Assembly: GCA_017527945.1 (NCBI GenBank)
Contig: JAFXPL010000129.1
Span: 1 to 57,604, forward strand
Reading direction: 5' to 3'
From: Bacteroidales bacterium
GTDB lineage: Bacteria; Bacteroidota; Bacteroidia; Bacteroidales; WCHB1-69
Length of the DNA stretch: 57,604 nt
Part shown: positions 1 to 8,324 of the stretch, piece by piece
Position numbering within the stretch: the first letter of the stretch is position 1
Layout of the letters: each line of letters opens with the position of its first letter
Position numbers and translations under genes: made by a program
Notes under the pieces: model-generated
Seen by the model: only the letters and a program-made list of their open reading frames with translations
The model's database searches: none
What the model was told of the DNA's origin: nothing

Positions 1-1
1 C

Positions 2-2590
2 CAGGTCTATTGCGACCCCTACAAGCTGGAGAGCTATAACCTCACCATCGAGGCCATCGCCCAGATCCTGGGCGCGGAAAACCGCAACGTCTCCCTCGGT
101 GTGATGGACGTGGGCTCCAAGACCTACTCCATGCGCGTGGATGGCGAGTTTGACAGCGCCGACGAGATGGAGAGCGTGGTGGTCGGCAGCTACAACAACA
201 AGAACGTCTATCTGAAGGATGTAGCCGTGGTGCGCGACACCCTGCAGGAACGTATGCAGGAGTCTTACACCGACGGACAGCGCGGCGCCATGGTCATCAT
301 CCAGAAGCAGACCGGTGCCAACACGGTGCAAATCTGTAAGAAAGTGCTGGCCCAGCTGCCTGACATCCGGAACTCCCTGCCCGCCGACGTGGAACTCAAC
401 GTCCTGGTCGATAACTCCGACAACATCACCAACACCATCGACAGCTTGGAGGAAACCATCCTCATCATCCTGCTGTTGGTTGTCGTGGTCGTGCTCTTCT
501 TCCTTGGAAGATGGCGTGCCACCGTGATCATTGCCGTGGTGGTGCCCGTCTCCTTGATTGCGGCCTTTATCTATCTGTTAGCAACAGGTAATACGTTGAA
601 TATCATCTCATTGTCGTCCATATCCATCGCCATCGGACTGGTGGTCGATGACTCCATTGTGGTGTTGGAGAACATCACCACGCATATCGAGCGGGGTTCG
701 AAGCCCAAGGCGGCGGCCGTGTTCGCCACCAGTGAGGTGTCGCTCTCCATCGTGGCCTCCACCCTCGTGATTATCGCCGTGTTCCTGCCGCTGACCTTCC
801 TGACCGGCATGGCGGGCGTGCTCTTCAAACAGTTGGGCTGGATTGTCACCATCGTGATTGCGGTCTCCCTTTTGGCCTCCATGACCTTGACCCCGATGCT
901 GAGCTCCCTGTTGTTGAAGAAGAACCCGAAGAAGAGCAAGTGGTTCGCGAAGGTCTATGCTCCCATCGAGCGCTTCTTGGCCTGGTTGGATGAGGCCTAT
1001 GCCAAGATTTTGCGCTGGTGTGTGAACCACCGCAAAACCGTGGTGGGCATGGCGGTCGTCATCTTCCTCGCCAGCCTTTCCCTGCTGTTGGTCATCCCCA
1101 CCGAGTTCTTCCCGACCCAGGACAACGCCCGTCTGAGCGCCACCGTGAAGCTGCCGCAGGGTACTCGCGTGGAGACTATCAAGGCGCTGGGCGACCAGTT
1201 GGTGAAGGAGATGAAGGCGAAATACCCCGATGAAATCAAGACCATCAACTATTCTGTGGGTATGCCTGACGAGGACAACACCTTCAGCCTCATGCGCGAC
1301 AACGGCACGCATCTGCTCTCCTTCAACATCCGTTTGGTGAAGAAGACCGAGCGTAAGAAGTTCATCACGGAGATCGCCGACGGCATCCGTGATGTCATGA
1401 AGCAGCATATCGAGATTAACTCCTACACCGTCTCCACAGGCCAGGGCAGCATGGGCGGCCAATCGACCGTCGATATTGAGCTGTACTGCTACGACTTCAA
1501 CACCACCGACCAGTTTGCCGCCGACCTCGCCGCCCGTATGCGGCAGGTGGAGGGCTGCTCCGAGGTGCTGATCAGCCGTGACGAATACACGCCCGAGTTG
1601 GAGGTCGTCTTCGACCGGCAGAAGCTGGCCGAGAACGGTCTGAACTCCACCACGGGTGCCAGCTACGTGCGCAACCGCTTCAACGGCTACACGGCATCGC
1701 AGTTCCGCGAAGACGGCGACGAGTACAATATCCGCGTGCGCTACGCTCCCGAGTTCCGTAACGACATCCACGCCATCGAGAACATCCTGATGTACAACAG
1801 TCGCGGCCAAGGCATCCGCGTGGGTGATGTGGCGCAGGTGCAGGAAACCTTCACCCCGCCGACTATCGTCCGCAAGGACCGCGAGCGTATGGTCAAGGTC
1901 TCTTGCGTGGTGGCCAAGGGCACCGCGTTGAGCGAACTGGTGGCTTCCGCCCAGCACGAGCTCGACCAGATGGATGTCCCCGCCACGCTCGACTACAAGA
2001 TCGGCGGTACGTGGGAGGACCAGCAGGACGCTTTCGGCGACATGTTCATGCTGATGGCGCTGATTATCATCCTGGTCTATGTGGTGATGGCCGCGCAGTT
2101 CGAGTCGTTCAGCTACCCGTTCGTCATCATGGGCTCCATTCTGTTCGCTCTCACCGGCGTGCTGATCGGTTTGGCCGTCACGCGCACCGCTTTGGGCATC
2201 ATGGCCTTGATCGGCTTGATGATGTTGATTGGTATCGTGGTGAAGAACGGTATCGTGCTCATCGACTACACGAGTTTGTGCGTCGAGCGCGGCATGAGCA
2301 TCAAGGATGCCGTGGTCGCCGGCGGTCGCTCCCGTCTGCGCCCGATCTTGATGACTACCTTGACCACCGTGCTCGGCATGATCCCGTTGGCCGTTGATAA
2401 GGGCGAGGGTGCCGAGATGTGGAACTCCATGGGTATGGTGGTGGCCTGGGGCCTCACCTTCTCCACCTTGGTGACCCTGATCCTCATCCCGATCGTCTTC
2501 AGCAAGTTCGCCGAATGGAACGCCCGGGGCGATGCCCGTCGCCGCGCCCGCCGCGCCCGCAACAAAGCCCTTGGCGTCAACGAAGTATAA
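2..2590 (+). CDS. RND-family efflux transporter permease, 5' end outside the window
   Basis: This is an AcrB/HAE1-type inner-membrane pump that exports drugs or other hydrophobic compounds using the proton gradient. The reading frame is open from base 2, so the protein continues upstream of the window. 862 residues are visible, and roughly 170-190 N-terminal residues are missing compared with a normal length of about 1040. A hydrophobic run at about residues 155-300 contains GLVVDDSIVVLENI, the paired aspartates of the proton relay in TM4. A second membrane block lies near the C-terminus (about 680-830), and porter/docking sequence lies between. The end is very basic (RRRARRARNK). The periplasmic adaptor and outer-membrane channel genes are presumably upstream, outside the window. 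A heptamer repeat array starts at the base after the stop codon. The family is certain; the substrate is unknown. Confidence 0.95.
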   Translation, partial: QVYCDPYKLESYNLTIEAIAQILGAENRNVSLGVMDVGSKTYSMRVDGEFDSADEMESVVVGSYNNKNVYLKDVAVVRDTLQERMQESYTDGQRGAMVIIQKQTGANTVQICKKVLAQLPDIRNSLPADVELNVLVDNSDNITNTIDSLEETILIILLLVVVVVLFFLGRWRATVIIAVVVPVSLIAAFIYLLATGNTLNIISLSSISIAIGLVVDDSIVVLENITTHIERGSKPKAAAVFATSEVSLSIVASTLVIIAVFLPLTFLTGMAGVLFKQLGWIVTIVIAVSLLASMTLTPMLSSLLLKKNPKKSKWFAKVYAPIERFLAWLDEAYAKILRWCVNHRKTVVGMAVVIFLASLSLLLVIPTEFFPTQDNARLSATVKLPQGTRVETIKALGDQLVKEMKAKYPDEIKTINYSVGMPDEDNTFSLMRDNGTHLLSFNIRLVKKTERKKFITEIADGIRDVMKQHIEINSYTVSTGQGSMGGQSTVDIELYCYDFNTTDQFAADLAARMRQVEGCSEVLISRDEYTPELEVVFDRQKLAENGLNSTTGASYVRNRFNGYTASQFREDGDEYNIRVRYAPEFRNDIHAIENILMYNSRGQGIRVGDVAQVQETFTPPTIVRKDRERMVKVSCVVAKGTALSELVASAQHELDQMDVPATLDYKIGGTWEDQQDAFGDMFMLMALIIILVYVVMAAQFESFSYPFVIMGSILFALTGVLIGLAVTRTALGIMALIGLMMLIGIVVKNGIVLIDYTSLCVERGMSIKDAVVAGGRSRLRPILMTTLTTVLGMIPLAVDKGEGAEMWNSMGMVVAWGLTFSTLVTLILIPIVFSKFAEWNARGDARRRARRARNKALGVNEV

Positions 2591-2699
2591 TTGGCTGTTG
2601 GCTGTTGGCTGTTGGCTATTGGCTATTAGCTGTTGGCTATTAGCTATTGGCTATTAGCTATTGGCTATTAGCTATTAGCTATTAGCTACTGGCTATTAG
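2591..2699. repeat. Degenerate heptamer tandem array (TTRGCTR), about 15 units
   Basis: Consecutive 7-nt units alternate between TTGGCTG, TTGGCTA, TTAGCTG and TTAGCTA. The array begins directly after the TAA stop of the efflux gene. The same unit family recurs at 3171-3202, 25354-25392, 40617-40698 and 41803-41838. Confidence 0.95.
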
Positions 2700-2748
2700 T
2701 AATCGTGGAATGTAAAGCCTTATGTATATTAAAACACAATCTGTAAGC

Positions 2749-2830
2749 AGCCTCGGAGAGGCAAAACGCACAAAGTGCAAGCAGCGCAGTGTGGGGCTCA
2801 AAGGAAAGCGAGAGCCCAGCGCAGTGTGGG
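2749..2830. repeat. Dispersed hairpin-rich element, copy 1
   Basis: The element contains the small inverted repeats GCCTCGGAGAGGC and GCACAAAGTGC, followed by two copies of AGCGCAGTGTGGG. The same ordered motifs occur at 30754-30820. It lies between the efflux gene and the small gene at 2865, with no coding sign of its own. Confidence 0.8.
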
Positions 2831-2864
2831 ACGGACAAGAAAAAACAAACAAAAACGAAAAAAA

Positions 2865-3170
2865 ATGAAAGCAGTCTTCATATCCCTATATCAGGCCTTC
2901 TACGAAGAGGTCTTGGAAATTTTGGACAAGAACGAGATACGTGGTTTCACGTATTGGAACGAGGTGCAGGGTCGCGGCTCCGACAACGGGGAGCCGCACT
3001 ACGGCACCCACGCCTGGCCGACGCTCAATTCGGCAATTTTGGCCTTCGTGCCGGACGAGAAAGTGAAGCCGTTGCTCCACGACATCCACGAGCTGGATGT
3101 CTCCGCCGAGCAGCAGGGCCTCCGTGCTTTCGTGTTGCAGGCCGAGGAGATGACGGACAAGACGTTGTAG
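2865..3170 (+). CDS. Small PII-like (ferredoxin-fold) protein linked to efflux gene
   Basis: This is a 101-residue soluble protein with no signal peptide or membrane segment. The alternating beta/alpha pattern, the short length, the GRGS loop at about residues 33-36 and the conserved-looking GEPHYGTHAWP and GLRAFV stretches resemble PII-like or DUF3240-type proteins. Those are found beside heavy-metal and RND efflux genes in many bacteria. I chose the ATG at 2865, preceded by an A-rich leader, because the longer frame upstream runs through the hairpin repeat. It follows the efflux pump on the same strand, separated by about 270 bp of repeats. A ligand-sensing or efflux-modulating role is inferred from fold and position only; the family assignment is tentative. 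Confidence 0.75.
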   Translation: MKAVFISLYQAFYEEVLEILDKNEIRGFTYWNEVQGRGSDNGEPHYGTHAWPTLNSAILAFVPDEKVKPLLHDIHELDVSAEQQGLRAFVLQAEEMTDKTL

Positions 3171-3202
3171 GAGCCAACAGCTAACAGCCAGCAGCCAACA
3201 GT
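3171..3202. repeat. Heptamer array overlapping the dapA stop codon
   Basis: On the minus strand the units read TTGGCTG, CTGGCTG, TTAGCTG, TTGGCTC. The last residues of DapA (LLAAGC) and its TAG stop are encoded by the repeat itself. Confidence 0.9.
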
Positions 3203-4074
3203 CGGCCAATCTCCTCCTGCAGATTCTCCGATACGGGCACTAATGGCAGTCGTAGGATATTTTCAATCAGCCCTTGCGCAGCCATGATGGCTTTCACGCC
3301 GGCCGGGCTGCCCTCCTTGAAGCAGTTGATGGTAAGCGGGACGAGCTGGTTGTGGATGCGGCGGGCTTCCTCAAGCTGCTGGTTCATCACGTGGTGTACC
3401 ATGTTGGCCACTTTGGCCGGGAATGCGTTGGCCATCACGGAGATGAGTCCGTCGGCACCGGCGGCCATGAGCGGTAGGGTGAGCAGGTCATCGCCGGAGA
3501 TGACCAGAAAGCCTTCCGGACGGTTGGCGATGAGTTGCAGAATCTGTTTCATCATGCCTGATGCCTCCTTGACCCCGACCACGTTAGGGCATTCTTCGGC
3601 GATGCGCAGTGTGGTGGGCCATTCAAGGTTGCAGGAAGTGCGTCCGGGCACGTTGTAGAGGAACACAGGCATGTCGGTGGCGGCGGTAAAAGCCTTGTAG
3701 TGGGCGACCAAACCTGCTTGCGAAGGCTTGTTGTAGTAAGGCGTCACGGTCAAGATGGCATCCACGTCGAAGGGCGCGAGGCGTTCCAGTTTGCGGATCA
3801 TGAACTGCGTGTTGGGACCGCCGAGACCCACCATCACGGGAAGGCGTCCGGCATTGGCATTGAGGATGCAACGCAGAACGTCGTCCTTTTCATCGGGAGC
3901 GAGAGTAGGGTATTCGCTGGTGGTGCCGAGGGCGAGCAGATAGTCCACCCCGTTGTCCACCACATTGTTGACAAGGCTTTCCAGCCGGGGAAAGTCGATC
4001 TTGCCGTCTGTGGTGAAGGGCGTGATCAAAGCCACCCCCAAGCCTTTGAAAGATTGCAACGTGTCGTGTCTCAT
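3181..4074 (-). CDS. dapA: 4-hydroxy-tetrahydrodipicolinate synthase
   Basis: DapA condenses pyruvate with aspartate semialdehyde, the first committed step towards diaminopimelate and lysine, in the cytoplasm. The 297-residue length is normal. The Schiff-base lysine is K169 in NVVGVKEASG, Y140 lies in FLYNVPGRT, and the substrate loop at residues 49-53 reads LGTTSE rather than the commoner GTTGE. The start ATG overlaps the stop of the upstream DUF6913 gene by four bases (ATGA), which suggests translational coupling. The last six residues are encoded by the intergenic heptamer repeat, so the C-terminus may have been remodelled by repeat growth. Diaminopimelate dehydrogenase at 12.4 kb would provide the end of the same pathway through the one-step dehydrogenase route. 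Confidence 0.97.
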   Translation of the reverse strand: MRHDTLQSFKGLGVALITPFTTDGKIDFPRLESLVNNVVDNGVDYLLALGTTSEYPTLAPDEKDDVLRCILNANAGRLPVMVGLGGPNTQFMIRKLERLAPFDVDAILTVTPYYNKPSQAGLVAHYKAFTAATDMPVFLYNVPGRTSCNLEWPTTLRIAEECPNVVGVKEASGMMKQILQLIANRPEGFLVISGDDLLTLPLMAAGADGLISVMANAFPAKVANMVHHVMNQQLEEARRIHNQLVPLTINCFKEGSPAGVKAIMAAQGLIENILRLPLVPVSENLQEEIGRLLAAGC

Positions 4075-4601
4075 TTTCCGGAAAGTTTTAAGGTGTAGCT
4101 GAAGGCGGAGCTCAGGAATTGATGGTAGTTGCCGTTTTCTGTTTGAAGGATAAGGTCGTAGAGGTCTTGGTAGTCGGGGCAGCTGCCAATGGTGAATTTC
4201 GCGTGCGAGGTGGTCAGGATGGCTTCAATGGGCGCATGGTAGCGGTAGTTGAAGTCCAAGAGGATGTCGAAGTTTCGGTTGATGAAGTCCTGCACTTGCA
4301 CCATGTTGGGCTCGCCGCACCAAGAAAGCTGTTTCTGGCAGAAATAGTCGGCGGAAAGTTGCTGCAGGCAATAGAAAGGCACGTACTTTTCGTCGATGTA
4401 GCCGATGAGGTGCACCACTTTGCCGTTTTGCTGCAGTTGTGTGAAAATCCGGAAAATGGCCTTGTAGGAGTCCTCGTCGGTTATTTCGCAGAGCACTCCA
4501 ATGGTGTTTGCACGTTCCAACGCGCAGATTTCCCGCTCCTTGTCGGGCTTTTTTGCGTTTATTCGCTTGTGCAGGAAGTAATTTTTTATCTTGGCAAACA
4601 T
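4071..4601 (-). CDS. DUF6913-type conserved hypothetical protein
   Basis: This is a 176-residue soluble protein with a basic N-terminus and no signal peptide. It matches my memory of the DUF6913 family, conserved across Bacteroidota and often found just upstream of dapA. Its function is unknown. A -7 promoter box lies at 4629-4636, 28 bases before the ATG, so this gene probably leads a two-gene transcript with dapA, which it overlaps by four bases. The sequence contains several aromatic and Cys residues (YCLQQL, FCQKQLSWC) but no recognisable catalytic motif. Confident as a gene; the role is unassigned. Confidence 0.85.
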   Translation of the reverse strand: MFAKIKNYFLHKRINAKKPDKEREICALERANTIGVLCEITDEDSYKAIFRIFTQLQQNGKVVHLIGYIDEKYVPFYCLQQLSADYFCQKQLSWCGEPNMVQVQDFINRNFDILLDFNYRYHAPIEAILTTSHAKFTIGSCPDYQDLYDLILQTENGNYHQFLSSAFSYTLKLSGK

Positions 4602-4628
4602 GAAAAAACGGTCTTTCTAAAAATCGGG

Positions 4629-4636
4629 CAAAGATA
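4629..4636 (-). promoter_or_regulatory. Bacteroidota -7 promoter box for DUF6913-dapA
   Basis: TATCTTTG on the minus strand matches the TAnnTTTG consensus. The distance of 28 bases to the ATG allows a short leader. Confidence 0.75.
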
Positions 4637-4705
4637 CAAAAAATGTTGGGACAATAAGGGATGGAATTTAACTTAGGCTTATGGCTTAGTCTTAGACTAT
4701 GGCTA

Positions 4706-4735
4706 TGAAAAAACGGGCGGATCTGCTCCGCCCGT
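4706..4735 (-). terminator. Rho-independent terminator of the type IX cargo gene
   Basis: A perfect 9-bp stem (4713-4721 with 4727-4735, loop TCTGC) is followed on the minus strand by a run of six T residues. It lies about 20 bases past the stop of the gene at 4758. Confidence 0.9.
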
Positions 4736-4757
4736 GAAATCCCAAAATGCGTTATGA

Positions 4758-6506
4758 TTATTTGATAATCAATTGTTTGGTCGTCTTTCCACCTGAAGTG
4801 TGTACGGTTACGGTGTAAGTGCCGGGTGCGAAGCCGCTGGTTGAAATTTCCACATGGGAACTTCCGTAGAACTGTCCGAACACCTTTTGCCCCAGCATGT
4901 TATGGATCTCCACCTGTTGAATTTGATCGGAAGCCACCCGCACGATGTCGGTGGCGGGGTTCGGATAGACGGAGACCTCGATTTGGCCGTGCTCGTTGAC
5001 GGAAACATTGGTGATGGTCAGGGAGACAGGAACGATGACCTCGCTATTCGTTATGTCGGAGGAGAAGCAGTGTATTTTAGCGGTTTTCGTGTCGCCAACA
5101 GTCATGCCGTTGGAATTGGCCGTGACGGTGGCGTTCGTGTTGCCGCCGGCGTTGACGCTGCCGATGGCGGGGCTTACGGTCAGCCATGGCGTGATGGGAG
5201 TGCCGTCAACCTTGCCGCCGAGGTTCAAGTTGTAATCGTAGTCGGAGTTTGTGAAACGGTTGTACCAGGTTGAGCCGATTTTGTACCAGCAGCTGTAGTC
5301 GTTGGGCAGTCTGCCGTCTAAAGGGGCGAGGTATGCACCTTCTGGTTGCACGAAGTTGACGCCGAACCAGAGGTCGCTGCCGTCAATCACATAGGGCGTG
5401 GTGAGTTGGATGTAGTTCCAGCCGCTGTCGGGGGTGAAGGTTTGCTCATAGAGGACGGCTCCGGGACCCGGGTGCAGGATGGAGTTGTTCATGCCATAGA
5501 CGCGGATTTTGGCGGTGGAAATTGCCGCGTTCATGTAGAAATAGATTTCGTTGAGTGTTTTCCCAATATGCTGTTGAAGGTCGGATGAGGGATATCCGAT
5601 GGCGAGGTCCACTTCAGTGGCTCCGCCGTTCCAGCCCACGAACGTGTAGGGCTCGTCGAGGTAGTAGTGCAGGTCGGTCACGCCGGTGGAGGTGGGATTC
5701 GGATTCGGGATGTCGTAGGTGGGCACGAGATGGAAGTCGGTGCCGTAGGTTCCGGGATTGGACATGACGAGGCTTTCGGAAGCTGTGGCATCGGGGTTCA
5801 TGGAGAAGGCGATGCTCTCGGTGGTCACGTCGAACTCGCCGATAAGAGCGGCGGAGACCTCGGTCACAGCGAAGTCATCCACATAGTAGGTCCCGGTGGC
5901 GTTGTCAGGGGCACCGGCGTAGAAGTTGATGCCGGCCAGCTGGTTGACACCGTTGGCGTTGGCTTGCTGATAATGAAACGGCCAGGTGTGGACTAATGTG
6001 TTGTTCAGCGTCAGCGAAGCCTGGTCGTTGTCCATATCTACATCGAACGTTATCGGGAACCATGCGTTGGACGGGTAGGTGAAGTTGTACTCCGATCCGC
6101 CCACGGAAAGGTAACCCGTCCCGTTGTTGTTAAAGTAGCATTCCAGCGCCCACTGTTGCCGCAGGATGTGCTGGATGTTGAAGTAGGCGCCGCCACCCGT
6201 GGAGGGCACGTAATAGTTGAATGTGAGGGTGTAGTGCCCCGTGGTGTAGTTGCCGAAAGGATAGACTTGGTCGTTGCTTCCGGTGATATACAACGAATTA
6301 GGGGCGGATGCAGCCTCTGCAGAGGAAATCACGCCGTCTTCCGATCCGCCCGGCGCATCGCTCCAGGTGGTCCAGGCCGAATTCGACTGCGCCAGATGGC
6401 TGCCGGCCGTGTAGGTGTCAAAATTGTCGCTGAACACGACGGTTTGCGCGAAAGCGAAGGAACTCGCCGCAAACAAAAACAGCAAAGAAAGTAGATTTTT
6501 TTTCAT
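4758..6506 (-). CDS. Secreted protein with type A type IX secretion sorting domain
   Basis: This 582-residue secreted protein probably ends up on the cell surface. An N-terminal signal peptide (MKKNLLSLLFLFAASSFAFAQ) is followed by a jelly-roll-like domain at about 20-210, resembling adhesin or carbohydrate-binding modules. A beta-sandwich region spans about 215-500. The C-terminal ~75 residues are a type A sorting domain, with YPNPATD, LGQKV and a terminal KQLIIK. The ATG at 6506 is preferred over a GTG two codons earlier because it starts the signal peptide directly. A -7 box lies at 6532-6539 and a strong terminator follows, so the gene is probably monocistronic. The ligand or enzymatic activity, if any, is not visible. 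Confidence 0.9.
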   Translation of the reverse strand: MKKNLLSLLFLFAASSFAFAQTVVFSDNFDTYTAGSHLAQSNSAWTTWSDAPGGSEDGVISSAEAASAPNSLYITGSNDQVYPFGNYTTGHYTLTFNYYVPSTGGGAYFNIQHILRQQWALECYFNNNGTGYLSVGGSEYNFTYPSNAWFPITFDVDMDNDQASLTLNNTLVHTWPFHYQQANANGVNQLAGINFYAGAPDNATGTYYVDDFAVTEVSAALIGEFDVTTESIAFSMNPDATASESLVMSNPGTYGTDFHLVPTYDIPNPNPTSTGVTDLHYYLDEPYTFVGWNGGATEVDLAIGYPSSDLQQHIGKTLNEIYFYMNAAISTAKIRVYGMNNSILHPGPGAVLYEQTFTPDSGWNYIQLTTPYVIDGSDLWFGVNFVQPEGAYLAPLDGRLPNDYSCWYKIGSTWYNRFTNSDYDYNLNLGGKVDGTPITPWLTVSPAIGSVNAGGNTNATVTANSNGMTVGDTKTAKIHCFSSDITNSEVIVPVSLTITNVSVNEHGQIEVSVYPNPATDIVRVASDQIQQVEIHNMLGQKVFGQFYGSSHVEISTSGFAPGTYTVTVHTSGGKTTKQLIIK

Positions 6507-6531
6507 AAACACTTGATTTAGAATGATGAGG

Positions 6532-6539
6532 CAAAATTA
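6532..6539 (-). promoter_or_regulatory. -7 promoter box for the type IX cargo gene
   Basis: TAATTTTG on the minus strand lies 26 bases before the ATG at 6506 and fits TAnnTTTG. Confidence 0.65.
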
Positions 6540-6721
6540 CAAAAAAATTTTGGTTATTTGCTCCTCTTTTGTGAAAAAAAATGTCAGGCATGTTTCGGTG
6601 TGTTTCCATGTCGAGTTGAGAGCTGTAATAGAATGCGACAATATGAATCCTGTTCAAATGTATAATTATTTGAAAATAAGTGAGATGAAACTCGGCTTGT
6701 TAGTGGATTTCGGATATCCGG

Positions 6722-7465
6722 TCACAGGCGCCAGTGCGCGATGACCACGGCGGCGGCCACGGCTGCGTTGAGCGACTCGGCAGTGGCGCGGCCTTTGGCC
6801 GGCGACGGGATGGTGAGGCGGTGCGTGACGGTTTTCGCCACCTCCTCGGAGATTCCGTTCGACTCGTTGCCGATAACCACGATGTCGTGGTCTGTAAACG
6901 CGAAGCCGTGGATGCTTTCACCGTTCAGGAAGGTGCCGAGGATGCGGCGTCGGGTACTTTCCCGCTGCAGGAACGGGGCCAGCGGGGTTCGGTACACACT
7001 GACGTGCGCGAAGGAACCCATCGTGGCTTGGATGGTCTTCGGGTTGTAGAGTTCCACGCAGTCGGGGGAGCAGACAATGTGGCGGATGTCGAACCAGTCG
7101 GCGGTGCGGATCAGGGTGCCGAGGTTGCCGGGGTCGGCGATATGGTCGAGGGCCAGGATGGGGGCCTCGTTTGGGATTTCCCCGGACGGTTGCTTCTGTT
7201 GCGCGATGGCAAGCAACTCCGGCGGAGTCTGCATGGTGCTGATGCGCGACATCCCCTCTGTGTCGGTCAGGGTGACCTGGCGCTGTTGCAGCCAAAGGTT
7301 GTCGCGCAAGGCCGACTCCGTGGCGAAAATCTCCTCCACGGTGAAGTCGGAGTTGCAGAGCATCTCCACGCATTTGTAGCCCTCTACAAGGAAAAGTCCG
7401 CTTTCCTCGCGAAACTTTTTCGCGTGCAGTTTCCGGATTTGGGAGATGCGGTTCTTGCTGAGCAT
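6722..7465 (-). CDS. TrmH/SpoU-family RNA 2'-O-methyltransferase
   Basis: This 247-residue enzyme of the SPOUT class methylates ribose in tRNA or rRNA using S-adenosylmethionine. An N-terminal substrate-binding domain (to about residue 90, with FLVEGYKCVEML) precedes the knotted catalytic domain. That domain contains DHIADPGNLGTLIRTADWF (motif 1), GNESNGIS (motif 2) and a motif 3 in which ESLNAAVAAAVV follows a slightly expanded loop (AKGRAT). The exact target nucleotide cannot be read from the sequence. It lies 24 bases after the thioesterase at 7490 and probably shares a transcript with it and rpsT. Confidence 0.93.
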   Translation of the reverse strand: MLSKNRISQIRKLHAKKFREESGLFLVEGYKCVEMLCNSDFTVEEIFATESALRDNLWLQQRQVTLTDTEGMSRISTMQTPPELLAIAQQKQPSGEIPNEAPILALDHIADPGNLGTLIRTADWFDIRHIVCSPDCVELYNPKTIQATMGSFAHVSVYRTPLAPFLQRESTRRRILGTFLNGESIHGFAFTDHDIVVIGNESNGISEEVAKTVTHRLTIPSPAKGRATAESLNAAVAAAVVIAHWRL

Positions 7466-7489
7466 GTTGTAACGCTGAAGGTATGGGGG

Positions 7490-7933
7490 TCAGGATTCAA
7501 GATGCTCAAACTCCCGTATTCGTTCTTTGTATTCTTCGCGAATGGGAATGGATTGGTGGGAGGTGCGGTCGAAGCCGGCGAGGACGCTGAAGCAGGTCGT
7601 TTTCACGATGTTGGTGCGGGTGTCGCGGAGCTGTTGAATCATTTTGAGGCTTTTGTGGCCGATTTCCATGATTTTCGATTCGCATACGAGCTGGTCGTGG
7701 AACTCCACGGGGGCTGCGAAGTCGAGTTCTATATGCACCAAAACCAGGTCGATGGTGGTCCAATCAACCTGGTTTTGCAGTACTTGTTCCAAATAAAAAC
7801 TCCGTCCAAGGTCAAAATAGTGGCATTGGATGCCGTTGTTGACATGGACGAAGGGGTCTAAATCACTCATCCGCACCTGCACAGGCACGGCAACACGGAA
7901 TTCCGTGTTTTGTAGAAGTGGTTTAGAGGGCAT
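7490..7933 (-). CDS. Hotdog-fold acyl-CoA thioesterase (4HBT family)
   Basis: This is a 147-residue single hotdog domain, predicted to hydrolyse an acyl-CoA or acyl-ACP thioester in the cytoplasm. The N-terminal DLDPFVHVNNG segment carries the active-site Asp and the helix typical of 4HBT/YbgC proteins. The start overlaps the end of rpsT by 11 bases, and trmH-like 6722 follows 24 bases later, so the three genes look like one leftward operon driven from the rpsT promoter. The substrate is unknown. A second, two-domain thioesterase of the FatA type is found at 48.1 kb. Confidence 0.9.
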   Translation of the reverse strand: MPSKPLLQNTEFRVAVPVQVRMSDLDPFVHVNNGIQCHYFDLGRSFYLEQVLQNQVDWTTIDLVLVHIELDFAAPVEFHDQLVCESKIMEIGHKSLKMIQQLRDTRTNIVKTTCFSVLAGFDRTSHQSIPIREEYKERIREFEHLES

Positions 7934-8174
7934 TGATCTTTTTCATCAGACCTGACTTCAGGTTGGCGGCTTTGTTTTTGTGGATCATGCCTCTTTTGGC
8001 CAGTCTGTCGATCATGGAGGTCATGGCGGACAGTTTCTGGTTGGCCTCGCCCTTGTCGCTGATGGCGCGGATGTCTCTCAACGCGTTACGCATCGTCTTG
8101 GAGTAGTAACGGTTGGCTAATCTTTTTTTCTCGTTTGCTCTGATTCTCTTTAAGGATGACTTGTGGTTTGCCAT
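7923..8174 (-). CDS. rpsT: 30S ribosomal protein S20
   Basis: This 83-residue, strongly basic protein binds 16S rRNA in the small subunit. It begins MANHKSSLKRIRANEKK, the standard S20 start, and its length is normal. A -7 box lies at 8222-8229, giving a leader of about 40 bases. It is the first gene of a probable three-gene transcript with the overlapping hotdog thioesterase and the RNA methyltransferase. Confidence 0.98.
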   Translation of the reverse strand: MANHKSSLKRIRANEKKRLANRYYSKTMRNALRDIRAISDKGEANQKLSAMTSMIDRLAKRGMIHKNKAANLKSGLMKKINAL

Positions 8175-8221
8175 TATTTTCTAAGTATTTTTGATATTTT
8201 ACGCTTTAATTTTTCGAGCGG

Positions 8222-8229
8222 CAAAAATA
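8222..8229 (-). promoter_or_regulatory. -7 promoter box for rpsT
   Basis: TATTTTTG on the minus strand is followed by an AT-rich leader of about 40 bases before the rpsT ATG. Confidence 0.7.
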
Positions 8230-8324
8230 GAATTTTTTCGCATATAATCAACTTCTTATGAAAATATTTTTTCAACAGGGAAGGGAAGGGTTTTCAACAA
8301 CTTTCTGTCCGGCGGAAAAGTCTT

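Noticed and set aside
608..1957. Long open frame (449 codons) antisense to the efflux pump
   Set aside because: It mirrors the codon structure of the real gene, has His/Gly/Val-rich shadow composition, and has no promoter or domain.
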